Positions 29,101 through 37,195 of a stretch of DNA of 64,000 nucleotides are shown here, piece after piece. The stretch comes from CAMLIZ01 sp966212505. Lineage in GTDB: Bacteria; Pseudomonadota; Gammaproteobacteria; Burkholderiales; Burkholderiaceae_C. The DNA is taken from the NCBI GenBank assembly GCA_966212505.1, contig CBIHRS010000028.1, positions 1 to 64,000 on the forward strand. The letters run 5' to 3'. How positions within the stretch are numbered: position 1 is the stretch's first letter; each line of letters opens with the position of its first letter. The position numbers and the translations under genes are program-made. The notes beneath the pieces were generated by a model, which saw nothing but the letters and a program-made list of their open reading frames with translations, was not told the DNA's origin and ran no database searches.

Positions 29101-29559
29101 CGTGCCGCCGAAGCTGGGGGCCAGGTCGATCCAGTGGACGACCAGCACCCGCGCGGCGGCGCCCGCGGTGCAGCCGCTGCGGCTCGGGGCCGTGCCCAGT
29201 GGCATGGCATCCGGGCTGAAGTCGCGGAACAGGCCGGTGTCGGCGCCGAACTGCAGCATGCCATTCGACAACACCCGCACCGAGCTGTAGGCCGTGCCGG
29301 CAAAGGTGAACGTGAACCCGCCGGTGAACGTGATCGTCGCCTTATCGTCGTCGTCGGGGTAGCCGGTGCAGCTGTGGTCCCAGGAGATCGTGTTGGTCGT
29401 CGTTTCCCAGGCGTAGCTGTCGCTGCGATAGGTATACGTCGCGGCGCCGGCGGTGCAGACCAGCGCGCAAAGCAGCAGGCCCGTCCAGAGCCGGAGCAGG
29501 ACGGGCCGCAGCGCCAGGCGATGCAGGAGCCGGGAGATCAAGGTCGGAGGGCCGGCCAT
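26176..29559 (-). CDS. mshQ: MshQ-like large surface protein (LamG-like domain, DUF6701)
   Basis: About 1127 residues from the ATG at 29559, with a signal peptide (LLRLWTGLLLCALVCTAGAA). The first ~270 residues are a beta-rich domain (TGGFTFTFAGTAYSSVRVLSNGMLQFG, APSFGGTVTWQQ), followed by a concanavalin/LamG-like domain at ~280-440 (EYRMDETSWNG, GSVSFWYRSD, LYLGDNRSAVTPSGG, RLDEVRIYNYPV) and a long Ser/Thr/Gly/Ala-rich C-terminal region typical of DUF6701 proteins such as MshQ. Cysteines are spread in pairs, as in secreted proteins. Probably an exported pilus-linked adhesin. The LamG part suggests glycan binding (inference). The gene lies between mshA and mshC, which differs from the Vibrio order. 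Confidence 0.87.
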   Translation of the reverse strand: MAGPPTLISRLLHRLALRPVLLRLWTGLLLCALVCTAGAATYTYRSDSYAWETTTNTISWDHSCTGYPDDDDKATITFTGGFTFTFAGTAYSSVRVLSNGMLQFGADTGLFRDFSPDAMPLGTAPSRSGCTAGAAARVLVVHWIDLAPSFGGTVTWQQKGSAPNRYVVVSWNAVRHYNTGTPYTFQVILYENGEFKYQYGTNATGSGATIGVQVSGSDYTQYSYDTVSASSTTAIRWTTASRLAEYRMDETSWNGTAGEVADSSGNGYDGRSLGSAQTNADGYVCRAMDIPSNGTSSISAVDTTLDVDSGIGSGGSVSFWYRSDTAWSSSSNLALFDATTVATAPFYLMRMGGGAVRFVVADSAGTTLTATSAAQSYSAHVWVHIAVSWRLAVGSGRSSLVVYINGTQVASTSGTTNGQLPSSLGTLYLGDNRSAVTPSGGTLNSANGRLDEVRIYNYPVDTTVLASDIAATHTCSGASLHHLEIRHASGTGLTCTPSTVTVAACQDAACTSVYTGGVTGSLTSSGASVSWPDGSAFSIAAGGSTVDVRLQVTAAGSALIGTGTLTPSAASATTCNFGSPSCTFTAADSGLLFDVPNHAAETSQSFTVSAVKKADNSLACVPAFASVSKSINFKCNYSNPTTGSAPVRVGGSSVACAANGASSTGAGVSLAFDATGKATTSLLYADAGQIALTATYTGSGSDAGLSMTGTDSFIAAPASLAFSGVTSGNIKAGSAFSATITALNSAGAAMGNFGKETSPATVSLAFARRTPTGTNANGVVVSDGSFSGTLGSFSGGAATATNLSWTEVGTGDLTASLSNYLGSGLSASGSTGSGGAVHVIPYHFKVVVTSQGCGSFTYAGGQTFSTTVTAQNAANANTVNYDGSFGSPVSKAVTLADASALGGTISTGPHIAASVFRLGIGTGTASYGFASKQTAEKTLLLSASDTDGATSVGTAQTGNSTTLRSGRLRVANGFGSEKSALQLAVLAEYWSGNAWVLNSADSCTVVPAASVALSNYRDKTGAAVTAATQWTTTASATTLASGQGTLTLSAPSSGRTGTVDLALNLGSTAADQSCLATHPASTAGNLAWLRSRFGNCAATFDRDPSAQATFGVYSPETKKTVHVREIF

Positions 29560-29575
29560 GCGGCCGGCGCTGGCC

Positions 29576-29980
29576 TTAGTTGCCGGCCGCGATGCCGGTG
29601 AAGCTGGCGGTCTGCGCCGGCGAGCCGCCGGTGATCGTGCAGGTGGCGGTGGCGCCGTTGGTGGTGCCGATGTCGGCGCCCGAGGCCGCCGCGGCATAGC
29701 CGGTCGGCAGGCCGCCCTGCAGCAGGCTCGCCACGTCGGAGCACTGGTCGACCTTCACGCACTTGTTCGCCGTGACCACGTTGTTGGTCACCGCGCAGCC
29801 GCTGTAGTTGAGGTTCATCGCCGACGCAGCGGCGCCGGCCACGCCCTGCACGCTGGCGCTCTGCGCATCGCTGCGCATGTCGATGAACTTGGGCAGCGCC
29901 GTGGCGGCCAGGATGCCCAGGATGACGATCACGACGATCAGTTCGATCATCGTGAAGCCTTGTTGTTGACCTCGTTTCAT
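29576..29980 (-). CDS. mshA: MSHA major pilin-like protein
   Basis: 134 residues with leader MKRGQQQG followed by FTMIELIVVIVILGILAATALPKFIDMRSDAQSASVQGVAGA, which is the textbook MshA start. Cysteine pairs (SGCAV, NKCVKVDQCSD, ATCTI) fit the disulfide-bonded D region. This is the only msh gene here with a major-pilin look. GGAGCC lies before the ATG at 29980. Followed after 16 bp by the mshQ-like gene and preceded by a pilin-like gene 22 bp upstream. Confidence 0.9.
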   Translation of the reverse strand: MKRGQQQGFTMIELIVVIVILGILAATALPKFIDMRSDAQSASVQGVAGAAASAMNLNYSGCAVTNNVVTANKCVKVDQCSDVASLLQGGLPTGYAAAASGADIGTTNGATATCTITGGSPAQTASFTGIAAGN

Positions 29981-30002
29981 GGTTGGCTCCTTCAGCAAAA
30001 GG

Positions 30003-30509
30003 TCATTGACAGGATGCGTCGACGATGTCGACCCGGGGAACACCGTCCGGGCCGTCGGCCTGGACGTAGACGAACTCGCAATGGGGTGCAGGCAGCGCGA
30101 TGCGCAGCGCCGGCAGGCCATCGACCTGGGCCGGCCGCAGCACGAAGGCTTCGGTCCCGGCTTCGGCCTTCACCGGCAGCGCCGCCGCGCGGACGATGCC
30201 TTCGGCCGAAGCCGCGGGCCAGCCATTGGCTCCAGCCACATGGCGCCCATCGATCTCGATGGCCGCGCAATCGGCCTCGCCATGCGCCCGCAGCGCCTCG
30301 CAGCGGCCATGGAACACCGCCGCTGCCGCCCGCACCGCCGCCGCCGTGGCCTGCAGCCGGGTCGGCCGCGCCGCACCGTGCATTTCCATCAGCCGCGGCA
30401 CCAGCAGCCCGACCAGCACGCCGATCACGACCACCGCCAGCGCGAACTCCAGGCGCGAGGCACCGCGCACGCGACGCCGACACCCTTGCATGGTTTTCGA
30501 TATCGGCAT
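30003..30509 (-). CDS. Pilin-like protein, MshB/MshF position
   Basis: 168 residues. The leader ends RVRG and is followed by ASRLEFALAVVVIGVLVGLLVPRLMEMHGAARPTRLQATAAAVRAAAAVF. Gly(-1) and Glu(+5) are kept but the usual FTLI is replaced by ASRL, so this is a diverged prepilin. The rest has a few cysteines (RCEAL, DCAAI, HCEFVYV, DASC) and reads like a globular pilin body. Its place between mshG and mshA corresponds to mshB or mshF of Vibrio; I cannot decide between them. The ATG at 30509 gives a 16-residue leader. Confidence 0.75.
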   Translation of the reverse strand: MPISKTMQGCRRRVRGASRLEFALAVVVIGVLVGLLVPRLMEMHGAARPTRLQATAAAVRAAAAVFHGRCEALRAHGEADCAAIEIDGRHVAGANGWPAASAEGIVRAAALPVKAEAGTEAFVLRPAQVDGLPALRIALPAPHCEFVYVQADGPDGVPRVDIVDASCQ

Positions 30510-30515
30510 GCGTGC

Positions 30516-31751
30516 TCATTTCTTGAGCGCCACGCGGCCCAGGTCCCACATCGGCAGGAACACGCCCAGCGCGAGCACCAGCACCAGCACGCCGAGGAAG
30601 ACGATCATGATCGGCTCGATCTGCTGGCCCAGCGTCTTCAGCTCGTACTGCACCTCGTTGCTGTAGAGATCGGCCACCTCTTCCATCAGCTCGTCGACCG
30701 CACCGGTCTCCTCGCCGACGCCGATCATCTGCAGCACCACCGGCGTGAACACGCCCGCCGCGATGGCCGCGCGCAGGATCGATTCACCACGCTCCACGCT
30801 CTCGCGCATGCCTTCGATGCGCTTCGCGAGCCAAGCGTTCTCGGCCGTCTGCGCCACCACCGACAGCGCCTGCTCCACCGGCACGCCGCTCTTCAGCGCG
30901 AGTGCGAAGCTGCGCGCAAAGCGCGCCAGCGTGGCCTTTCGCACGATCTTGCCGGCGATGGGAATGGAAAGCTGGAAGCGATCCCACTGCAGCTTGCCGG
31001 CCGGCGTGGCCTTCCAGCGCGTGAAAGCCACCGCGCCCGCCACCACGGCCAACGCCAGGGCCCAGCCGTACTGCAGCGTGAAATTGGAAGTGGCCAGCAG
31101 GATGCGCGTGGCCAGCGGCAGCTCGGCGCCGAAGCTCTTGAACACCGTGGCGAACGCCGGGATCACCATCACGTTGATCGTGGCCACGGCTGCGATCATC
31201 GCGATCATCACGAACATCGGGTAGCGCAGCGCCGACTTGACCTGCTGGCGCATGAACACCTCGAACTCGAGGTGCTTGAACAGGCGCATGAACACCTCTT
31301 CGAGCCGGCCGGTCATTTCGCCGACGCGCACCATCGCGACGAAGAAGGCATCGAACACGTTGACGTGCTGCGCGAACGACATCGACAGCTCGATGCCCGA
31401 CTCCAGGCTGCGCCGCACCTCGGCCAGCGTTTCCTTCATGCTGAGGTTGGTGGCCGATTCCTGCAGGCCGAGCAGCGCGCGCAGGATGGGCACGCCGGAG
31501 CGCAGCAGCGTGTTGAGCTGGCGGCAGAACAGCATCAGGTCCACCGCGGTGACACGCGGCTTGAACCAGGCGCGCCAGTTGACGCTCTCCGCGGGCTCCG
31601 AGCTCACGGCAGCCCGCTCCTCGGGCTCGATCTTCAGCGGCGTGACACCACGGGCCAGCAGCAGGTCGGCCACGGCAGACGCGCTCACGCCTTCGAGCGT
31701 GCCCTGCACGGCGCCGGCGGCGGATCTTCCGGTGTAGGCGAAGCGCTGCAT
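30516..31751 (-). CDS. mshG: MSHA inner-membrane platform protein MshG (GspF/PilC family)
   Basis: 411 residues starting MQRFAYTGRSAAGAVQGTLEG, the typical GspF/PilC/MshG start. Two T2SSF domains are visible: DLMLFCRQLNTLLRSGVPILRALLGLQE...KSALRYPMFVMIAMIAAVATINVMVIP and ARFARSFALALKSGVPVEQAL...VLQMIGVGEETGAVDELMEEVADLY, with three membrane segments. It is the inner-membrane platform that couples the ATPase to pilin assembly. Upstream lies the 333-bp gap with an inverted-repeat element, unlike the tight spacing elsewhere in the locus. Confidence 0.94.
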   Translation of the reverse strand: MQRFAYTGRSAAGAVQGTLEGVSASAVADLLLARGVTPLKIEPEERAAVSSEPAESVNWRAWFKPRVTAVDLMLFCRQLNTLLRSGVPILRALLGLQESATNLSMKETLAEVRRSLESGIELSMSFAQHVNVFDAFFVAMVRVGEMTGRLEEVFMRLFKHLEFEVFMRQQVKSALRYPMFVMIAMIAAVATINVMVIPAFATVFKSFGAELPLATRILLATSNFTLQYGWALALAVVAGAVAFTRWKATPAGKLQWDRFQLSIPIAGKIVRKATLARFARSFALALKSGVPVEQALSVVAQTAENAWLAKRIEGMRESVERGESILRAAIAAGVFTPVVLQMIGVGEETGAVDELMEEVADLYSNEVQYELKTLGQQIEPIMIVFLGVLVLVLALGVFLPMWDLGRVALKK

Positions 31752-31800
31752 GCGGCTTACTGCACGGAAGGATTCTTCGAGCCCCACCACGAACGGTGTT

Positions 31801-32051
31801 GCAAGGCTGCGAGCGCGCTGCGGCCCGGGCGGGGGCGCATCAGACGATGCCGAGGAGCGCAGGAGGCGTGGCCGCGCGCGCAGCGCGCTTCAAGCACTAA
31901 CTCGTGGAGACTGTTTGAGCGGAGAGCGCAACGCGCTCGCAGCGAGTTTCCCCACGGGGCCATGCCTTCGAGCACCACAGGGCAGCCTCGCCGCAGGCGA
32001 GGCCGAGTCTGCAGCGCCCCCGCCCGGGCCGCAGCGCGCTCGCAGCCTTGC
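31801..32051. repeat. MITE-like inverted-repeat element between mshE and mshG
   Basis: Two perfect 38-bp arms in inverted orientation (31801-31838 and 32014-32051) flank ~175 bp that itself has small hairpins (for example GCCTCGCC-GCA-GGCGAGGC at 31985-32003 and a GCGC-rich one near 31877-31893). No transposase is inside. The arms would pair as one very long hairpin in RNA or single-stranded DNA. The remaining ~80 bp of the mshE-mshG gap holds nothing I recognise. The element looks like an inserted non-autonomous repeat; similar sequences may exist elsewhere in this genome, but not in this window. Confidence 0.75.
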
Positions 32052-32084
32052 CCGCTCCAACCCCAGCACGTCACCCAAGACATC

Positions 32085-33794
32085 TCAATCATCCAGTTGC
32101 GTAGAGATGCGCATCGCCTCATCGATCGTCGTGCGCCCCTGGGTCACCAGCCTCACCGCATCGCGCCGCAAAGTCTCGCCATTCATCTGCCGCCGGGCCG
32201 CCGAGGTGAACGCCCCCGGATCGCCGTGGTTCATCGCCTCCACGAGCTCCTGCGACATCTCGACGAACTCGTAGACGCCGGTGCGCCCGGTGTAGCCGGT
32301 GTCGCTGCAGGCCGAGCAGCCGCGGCCGCGCCGGTACTTGTGTGCATCGACCTGGTCCTTCAGCTCCAGCTTGAGCCACTCATGTTCATGCGGCGCCGGC
32401 GCCACGTCCTCCGAGCAGTGCGGGCAGATCACCCGCACCAGCCGCTGCGCCAGTACCAGCTGCAACGACAGCGCCACCATGTAGCGCGGCACGCCCATGT
32501 CGATCAGCCGCAGCGGCGTCGACAGCGCATCGTTGGTGTGCAGCGTCGACAGCACCAGGTGGCCGGTGATCGCCGCACGCAGGCCGATCTCGGCCGTGGT
32601 CTGGTCGCGCATCTCGCCCACCAGCACCACGTCCGGATCCTGGCGCAGCGCGGCGCGCAGCACGCGGCCGAAGCTCAGGTCGATCTTGTCCATCACCTGC
32701 ACCTGGTTCAGGCCGGGCAGGCGGTATTCGACCGGGTCTTCGACCGTGATGATCTTGCGCTCGCTGTTGTTCAGCGCATTCAGCGCGGCATACAGCGTCG
32801 TCGTCTTGCCGCTGCCGGTGGGGCCGGTGACCAGCACCATGCCGCTGGGCCGCGCGATCGCGCGCCGCAGCGCCTTGTCCACCCGCGGCGGCAGGTTCAG
32901 CCGGTCGAGCGACAGCAGGCCGCCGGTCTGCGCCAAGAGTCGCATCACCACCGATTCGCCGTACTGCGTAGGCATCGTCGAGATCCGCACATCCACCGTG
33001 CCGCCGCGCAGCTTCACGTGGAAGCGACCGTCCTGCGGCAGGCGCTTCTCGGAGATATCGAGCCCCGACATCAGCTTCAGGCGCAGCGCCACCGCGGTGG
33101 CGATCTTCGGATCGGCCTCGGTCTGCACATGCAGCACGCCGTCGATGCGGAAACGGATGCGCAGCGTTCTTTCCTGCGGCTCGATGTGGATGTCGGACGC
33201 GCGCGTGCGGATCGCCTCCTCGAACACCGAATACAGCAGCTTGACGACCGGCGCATCTTCGGTGGTCGCGGTCGACAGGCCCAGCAGGTCGCCGAACTCG
33301 TCTTCCACGCTGGCCAATTCGGTGGTCAGCGCCTGCGCCAGGCCGGCGATCTCCTCCGTATTGCGATAGGAGCGGTCGAGCGCGGCCAGCAGCTGGCTCT
33401 CGGCCGCCACCACCAGCTCGATCTCGCGCTTGAGGATGCGCACCAGCTCGTCGTAGGCCGCCAGGTCGGTCGGGTCGGCCATTGCCACGCGCAGGCCGGC
33501 GGGCGTGTCTTCCAGCGGCAGCGCGCGCAGCCGGCGCGCCTGCACTTCGGGCAGCAGCTTGGCCACCTCGGGCCGCGCGCTGCGCGGATCGAGCTCGACG
33601 AAGGACACGCGCAGCTGGCGCGCCAGCGCCTTCGCGATCTGCACCTCGGTGACCCAGCCGCTGTCGATGAAGATGCGGCCGAGCTTGCGGCCGCTGCGCT
33701 TCTGCTCGCCGAGCGCCTGCTCCACCTGCGCATCGGTGATCAGCTGCTCGCGGACCAGCAGGTCGCCGAGCCGCACACGTTCGGGACGGGCCAT
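32085..33794 (-). CDS. mshE: MSHA assembly ATPase MshE (GspE/PilB family, MshEN domain)
   Basis: 569 residues. The N-terminus (VRLGDLLVREQLITDAQVEQAL...KLGRIFIDSGWVTEVQIAKALARQL, residues 7-61) is a doubled MshEN motif, shown in Vibrio MshE to bind c-di-GMP. The C-terminal ATPase has Walker A GPTGSGKTT, the Asp box (IITVEDPVEY), Walker B with VVLVGEMRD, the His box (STLHTND) and a CxxC zinc site (ICPHCS ... GCSACSDTGYTGR). It powers extension of the MSHA-type pilus at the cytoplasmic face. mshL lies 12 bp upstream; the inverted-repeat element follows. Confidence 0.95.
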   Translation of the reverse strand: MARPERVRLGDLLVREQLITDAQVEQALGEQKRSGRKLGRIFIDSGWVTEVQIAKALARQLRVSFVELDPRSARPEVAKLLPEVQARRLRALPLEDTPAGLRVAMADPTDLAAYDELVRILKREIELVVAAESQLLAALDRSYRNTEEIAGLAQALTTELASVEDEFGDLLGLSTATTEDAPVVKLLYSVFEEAIRTRASDIHIEPQERTLRIRFRIDGVLHVQTEADPKIATAVALRLKLMSGLDISEKRLPQDGRFHVKLRGGTVDVRISTMPTQYGESVVMRLLAQTGGLLSLDRLNLPPRVDKALRRAIARPSGMVLVTGPTGSGKTTTLYAALNALNNSERKIITVEDPVEYRLPGLNQVQVMDKIDLSFGRVLRAALRQDPDVVLVGEMRDQTTAEIGLRAAITGHLVLSTLHTNDALSTPLRLIDMGVPRYMVALSLQLVLAQRLVRVICPHCSEDVAPAPHEHEWLKLELKDQVDAHKYRRGRGCSACSDTGYTGRTGVYEFVEMSQELVEAMNHGDPGAFTSAARRQMNGETLRRDAVRLVTQGRTTIDEAMRISTQLDD

Positions 33795-33806
33795 CGTGCC
33801 GCTCCT

Positions 33807-35357
33807 CTACTGCGCCGCCGGCATCGGCGAATCGGGCCAGGCGCCGTCGTCGCGGATCACGGTGGGCTTCATCAGGATCACCAGCTCGCGCTTGCTGCTC
33901 ACCTTGCTGGTCTGGCGGAACAGGCCGCCGACCACCGGTGCTTCGCTCAGGCCCGGCACGCCGGTGCGTTCGTCGGACGTGGTCTGCACCATCAGCCCGC
34001 CGATCGCGACGAACTGGCCATCGTGCACGCGCACGATGCTGTCGGTCTCGTTGACGGTGCTGGCCGCCAGCGGCAGGCGAAAGCTGCCGAGCGAGCCGAG
34101 GTCGATGTTCTTCTGCTTCTCGGCCACCGTGCTGATCGCCGGGTGCACGTGCAGCATCACGTCGCCGCGCTCGTCGATCTGCGGCGTCACGTCGAGCACG
34201 ATGCCGGAGAAGAAGGGCTGCAGGTTCAGCGTGGGCGTCGACACCGTGCTGGTGCCGCTGGTGGTGGTGTTGCTGGTGATGCCGGTGACGAACAGCTCGT
34301 CGCTGCCGACCTTGAGCACCGCCTTCTGGTTGTTCAGCGTCGCGATGCGCGGGCTGGACAGCACCTGCACGTCGCCCTGCGTCTGCAGGAAGTTGATCAG
34401 CGCCGCGAAGTTGGCCGCCTGCAGCGCCAGGCCGTAGAAGCCGCGGCCCGCGGCGCCTGCCACCAGGTTGCTCGCCGGCGTGGCGCTGTTCTCGCCCGAG
34501 CCAATGACGCCGCTGTTCTGTAGCACCGTGCCCGGCGCACCGATGCCCACCGTGCCGGCCATGCGGCCCTGGCCGCCGAAGATGTGGCCGAAGCCGGCCC
34601 AGTTGATGCCCGCCTGCGCATCCTTCGACAGCGACACCTCGACGATCTTGGCTTCCAGCATCACCTGGCGCTCGATCGCCAACTGCACTGCCTTGAGGTA
34701 CTGCTCGACCTGCCGCAGTTCATTCGGTGTGGCCTTGACGACGATGACGCCGGCCGACGGGTTGAGCACCACGCTGCGGCCGCCCTGCCCACCCACCAGC
34801 GCATTGAGCGAGGCATTCACCTCGCGCCAGAAGTCGGCATCCGACGTGGTGCGCACATGGGCACTGTCGTCGGCATGCTGGTTCGCGTTGCCGCTGCTGC
34901 TGTTGTTGCTCGAACTGCCGGAGCTCGAGGTGGAGCTGCCGCTGCTGTTCTGCGTGATGCCGGTGTTGCTGATCGAGCTGGAGGTCACGCGCAGGTCCGA
35001 CGCGCCCTGGCGCCGGCCCGGTAGGTAGCTCACGCGGAACAGCCGCGTCTGCACGGTGTTGGGCTGCACGATGATGCGCGAGCCGCTGATGCGGTAGTCG
35101 TAGCCGTAGAGCTCGCGCATCGCCTCCAGCGCCTCGGGCAGCGTGGCGTTCTTCAGCGTGATCGAGACGTTGCCGGCCACCTCGGGCGACACCAGCATGT
35201 TGTAGGGCGTGCCGGCGGCCATCTGCATGAAGACCTGCGCGGCCGGCGCGTTGTTGACCGAAAGGTCGAAGCGCGGCTCGGGCTCGTTGGCTGCATGGGC
35301 CTGCAGCGCCAGGGCGCAGGCCAGCGCCGCGGCCAGCTTGAGAGAGCGATGGATCAT
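33807..35357 (-). CDS. mshL: MSHA outer-membrane secretin MshL
   Basis: 516 residues with signal peptide (LAAALACALALQAHA). STN/N-domains (VNNAPAAQVFMQMAAGTPYNMLVSPEVAGNVSITLKNATLPEALEAMREL) precede a Ser/Asn-rich linker (residues ~135-165) and the secretin core (VQVLSSPRIATLNNQKAVLKVG, GIVLDVTPQIDERGDVMLHVHPAIS, VAIGGLMVQTTSDERTGVPGLSEAPVVGGLFRQTSKVSSKRELVILMKPTVI). It forms the outer-membrane pore through which the pilus leaves. It overlaps mshK by 4 bases. Confidence 0.95.
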   Translation of the reverse strand: MIHRSLKLAAALACALALQAHAANEPEPRFDLSVNNAPAAQVFMQMAAGTPYNMLVSPEVAGNVSITLKNATLPEALEAMRELYGYDYRISGSRIIVQPNTVQTRLFRVSYLPGRRQGASDLRVTSSSISNTGITQNSSGSSTSSSGSSSNNSSSGNANQHADDSAHVRTTSDADFWREVNASLNALVGGQGGRSVVLNPSAGVIVVKATPNELRQVEQYLKAVQLAIERQVMLEAKIVEVSLSKDAQAGINWAGFGHIFGGQGRMAGTVGIGAPGTVLQNSGVIGSGENSATPASNLVAGAAGRGFYGLALQAANFAALINFLQTQGDVQVLSSPRIATLNNQKAVLKVGSDELFVTGITSNTTTSGTSTVSTPTLNLQPFFSGIVLDVTPQIDERGDVMLHVHPAISTVAEKQKNIDLGSLGSFRLPLAASTVNETDSIVRVHDGQFVAIGGLMVQTTSDERTGVPGLSEAPVVGGLFRQTSKVSSKRELVILMKPTVIRDDGAWPDSPMPAAQ

Positions 35358-35833
35358 GGTTGTTTTCCTTCGGCCAGGCTGGCCACCGGCGCTTGGCTGC
35401 GGGCACCGGGCGCTACCGCCTGCTTGACGATGCCGGGGTTCAGCAGCATGAGGCGCTCCACGCCGCCCTTGGGCGAGCGCAGCGAGATGCCCTGCGCATC
35501 GATGGCGGCCACGGTGCGGTCGCCCAGGCGGTCGCCCACGCGCAGCAGGCGGTCGTTGACCAGCGCCGAGGGTTCGCCCTCGCGCGGCACTTGTATGGAC
35601 AACAGCCGCGGCGGCGGTGCCGGCGGCACGGTCACCGCAGCACTCGCAGCGCGCGCGGCCTGCGGCGCGCTGGCGGCCCCCATCAGCATCGGCGGCGGAC
35701 GCGTCGGGTCGGGCAGGCCTTGGGCCATGCAGGCGCCGGCGGCCGTGCCGAGCCAGGCGGCCAGCATCGCGGGCGAGCCGGCGCAGGCCTGGAGCAGCGA
35801 CATCTGCAGCGTGGACAGGTTCTTGGCGTTCAT
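35354..35833 (-). CDS. mshK: MSHA biogenesis protein MshK-like
   Basis: 159 residues starting MNAKNLSTLQMSLLQACAG; a hydrophobic stretch is followed by the MshK/PilP hallmark LPDPTRPPP, a proline/alanine-rich linker, and a small beta domain with LLSIQVPREGEPSALVNDRLLRVGDRLGDRTVAAIDAQGISL. It likely links the inner-membrane assembly proteins to the secretin in the periplasm. Its start overlaps the mshJ stop and its end overlaps mshL. Confidence 0.85.
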   Translation of the reverse strand: MNAKNLSTLQMSLLQACAGSPAMLAAWLGTAAGACMAQGLPDPTRPPPMLMGAASAPQAARAASAAVTVPPAPPPRLLSIQVPREGEPSALVNDRLLRVGDRLGDRTVAAIDAQGISLRSPKGGVERLMLLNPGIVKQAVAPGARSQAPVASLAEGKQP

Positions 35834-36567
35834 CAGATCTCCAGCCAGCCGCGGTCGAGGCTGAGCGTGTACAGCCGCAGCGTCAGCACGACCTTGGGAT
35901 GCTGCTCGACCTTCATCGTCATGCCGCCCCACAGCACGTGGCGCGGCATCGCTTCGAGCGCATGCAGGTAATCGAGCAGGTCGGCCCAGCCGCCTTCGAG
36001 CGTGAGCTCCACGCCGTGGCGGTACAGGCCGGGGCCGGCGTGCGGCGCAGCAGGCGTGGCAGCCCTGGCGCCCGAGGCCGCCGGCGCCGGAGCGGCAGCC
36101 GCGGCCAGCAGGTCGGTGCGGCCCAGCGAGCGCAGCTCGCGCACGCGCAGCCGGCCATGGCGCGGCAGCATCTGCTCGAGCATCTCGACCATCTGGCCGG
36201 GGCCGATCAGCGTGTCTTCATAGGCCTTCAGCTCGTCGACGTTGCGGTCGACGCGCTGCTTCCATTGGGCGATCTCACCGCGCAGCTGGCGGTCCTGGTC
36301 GGCGCTCTGCGTCTGCAGACGGGCGAGGTCGGCGCGCAGCGTGTCCAGCGTGGCCTGCGCGGTGCCCAGGCGCTGGCTGGCCAGGCGCGCGCGTTCGAAC
36401 GACGGCGTGAGCCAGAGCTTGTCGGCCAGCATCAGCGCCAGCGCGGCAGTGGCCGCGAGCAGCACGATGCGCTCGCGCGGCGCGCGCTGGTCGAACAGCC
36501 GGGCCAGCTTGCGCACGCGGGCGCGCAGTTGCGCCGCCAGGTCGTCGACGATCGCGAGCGCGCTCAT
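35833..36567 (-). CDS. mshJ: MSHA biogenesis protein MshJ (PilO-like)
   Basis: 244 residues with one membrane segment (ERIVLLAATAALALMLADKLW), a long coiled-coil region (RLASQRLGTAQATLDTLRADLARLQTQSADQDRQLRGEIAQWKQRVD) and a ferredoxin-like C-terminal domain (GVELTLEGGWADLLDYLHALEAMPRHVLWGGMTMKVEQHPKVVLTLRLYTLSLDRGWLEI). This matches MshJ/PilO, an inner-membrane alignment protein. It overlaps both neighbours by 3-4 bases. Confidence 0.87.
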   Translation of the reverse strand: MSALAIVDDLAAQLRARVRKLARLFDQRAPRERIVLLAATAALALMLADKLWLTPSFERARLASQRLGTAQATLDTLRADLARLQTQSADQDRQLRGEIAQWKQRVDRNVDELKAYEDTLIGPGQMVEMLEQMLPRHGRLRVRELRSLGRTDLLAAAAAPAPAASGARAATPAAPHAGPGLYRHGVELTLEGGWADLLDYLHALEAMPRHVLWGGMTMKVEQHPKVVLTLRLYTLSLDRGWLEI

Positions 36568-37190
36568 CGTGCACCCTCCGCCGGTGGCTGCGAGCGCAGC
36601 ACGAATTCGCTGAAACCCGGATCGGCGCCGCCATCCCTGGCCTCGGCACTCTTGAGGCTCAGCTGCGCGAAGCGGCGGCCCTTGAACTGCGGCTCCTGGT
36701 CGAGCCGGCGCAGGTAGCCCGGCAGCGCCGACGCATCGGTCATGCGGCCCTGGATCTCCAGCCCCTCGCCATCGGCCGACACGCTGAGCCCGGTGATCCA
36801 CAGCGCGGGATTGGCCTGGTGCGACAGCGCCTCGAAATACGGCGTGTAGCCGGCGCGGCGGCTGCCGGTCTGCGCATCGAGCGCGGCCTTCACGCGGCGC
36901 TGGCCGGCATCGAGCGCGCGCAGCTTGTCGAGCTCGGCGATGCGCGCGCCCAGGCTGCCGCCGGCGCCCGCGCCGCGGGTCAGGCGATCGAGCAGGCCGC
37001 GCTCGGCGGCAAGTTGCTGCTCCAGCTGCTCGGCCTGCGCGAGACGGCGCGCGGCCAGAGCCTTCATGCCGGTCGACAGCGCGAAGGCAAACACGAGCAC
37101 GCCACCCACGGCCCACAGGCCGTGCACTGCACGCCAGCGCTCGCGGCGGGGCCGCAGCGTGGCGTCGTAGAGGTTGATCTGCTGTGCCAT
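36564..37190 (-). CDS. PilN-domain MSHA protein (MshI2/MshN-like)
   Basis: 208 residues starting MAQQINLYDATLRPRRE, the PilN-type start (QINLY), with one membrane helix (LWAVGGVLVFAFALSTGMKAL), a coiled coil (ARRLAQAEQLEQQLAAERGLLDRL) and a PilN-like C-terminal fold (LWITGLSVSADGEGLEIQGRMTDASALPGYLRRLDQEPQFKGRRF). It would pair with MshI and MshJ in the inner-membrane platform. A TTG at 37199 overlapping the mshI stop is another possible start. Confidence 0.82.
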   Translation of the reverse strand: MAQQINLYDATLRPRRERWRAVHGLWAVGGVLVFAFALSTGMKALAARRLAQAEQLEQQLAAERGLLDRLTRGAGAGGSLGARIAELDKLRALDAGQRRVKAALDAQTGSRRAGYTPYFEALSHQANPALWITGLSVSADGEGLEIQGRMTDASALPGYLRRLDQEPQFKGRRFAQLSLKSAEARDGGADPGFSEFVLRSQPPAEGAR

Positions 37191-37195
37191 CGCGT

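Noticed and set aside
29979..34523. A 1514-residue open frame on the + strand
   Set aside because: It runs antisense through mshA, mshG, mshE and mshL, has the His/Gln/Arg-rich composition of a GC-rich shadow frame, and no start signal or domain.
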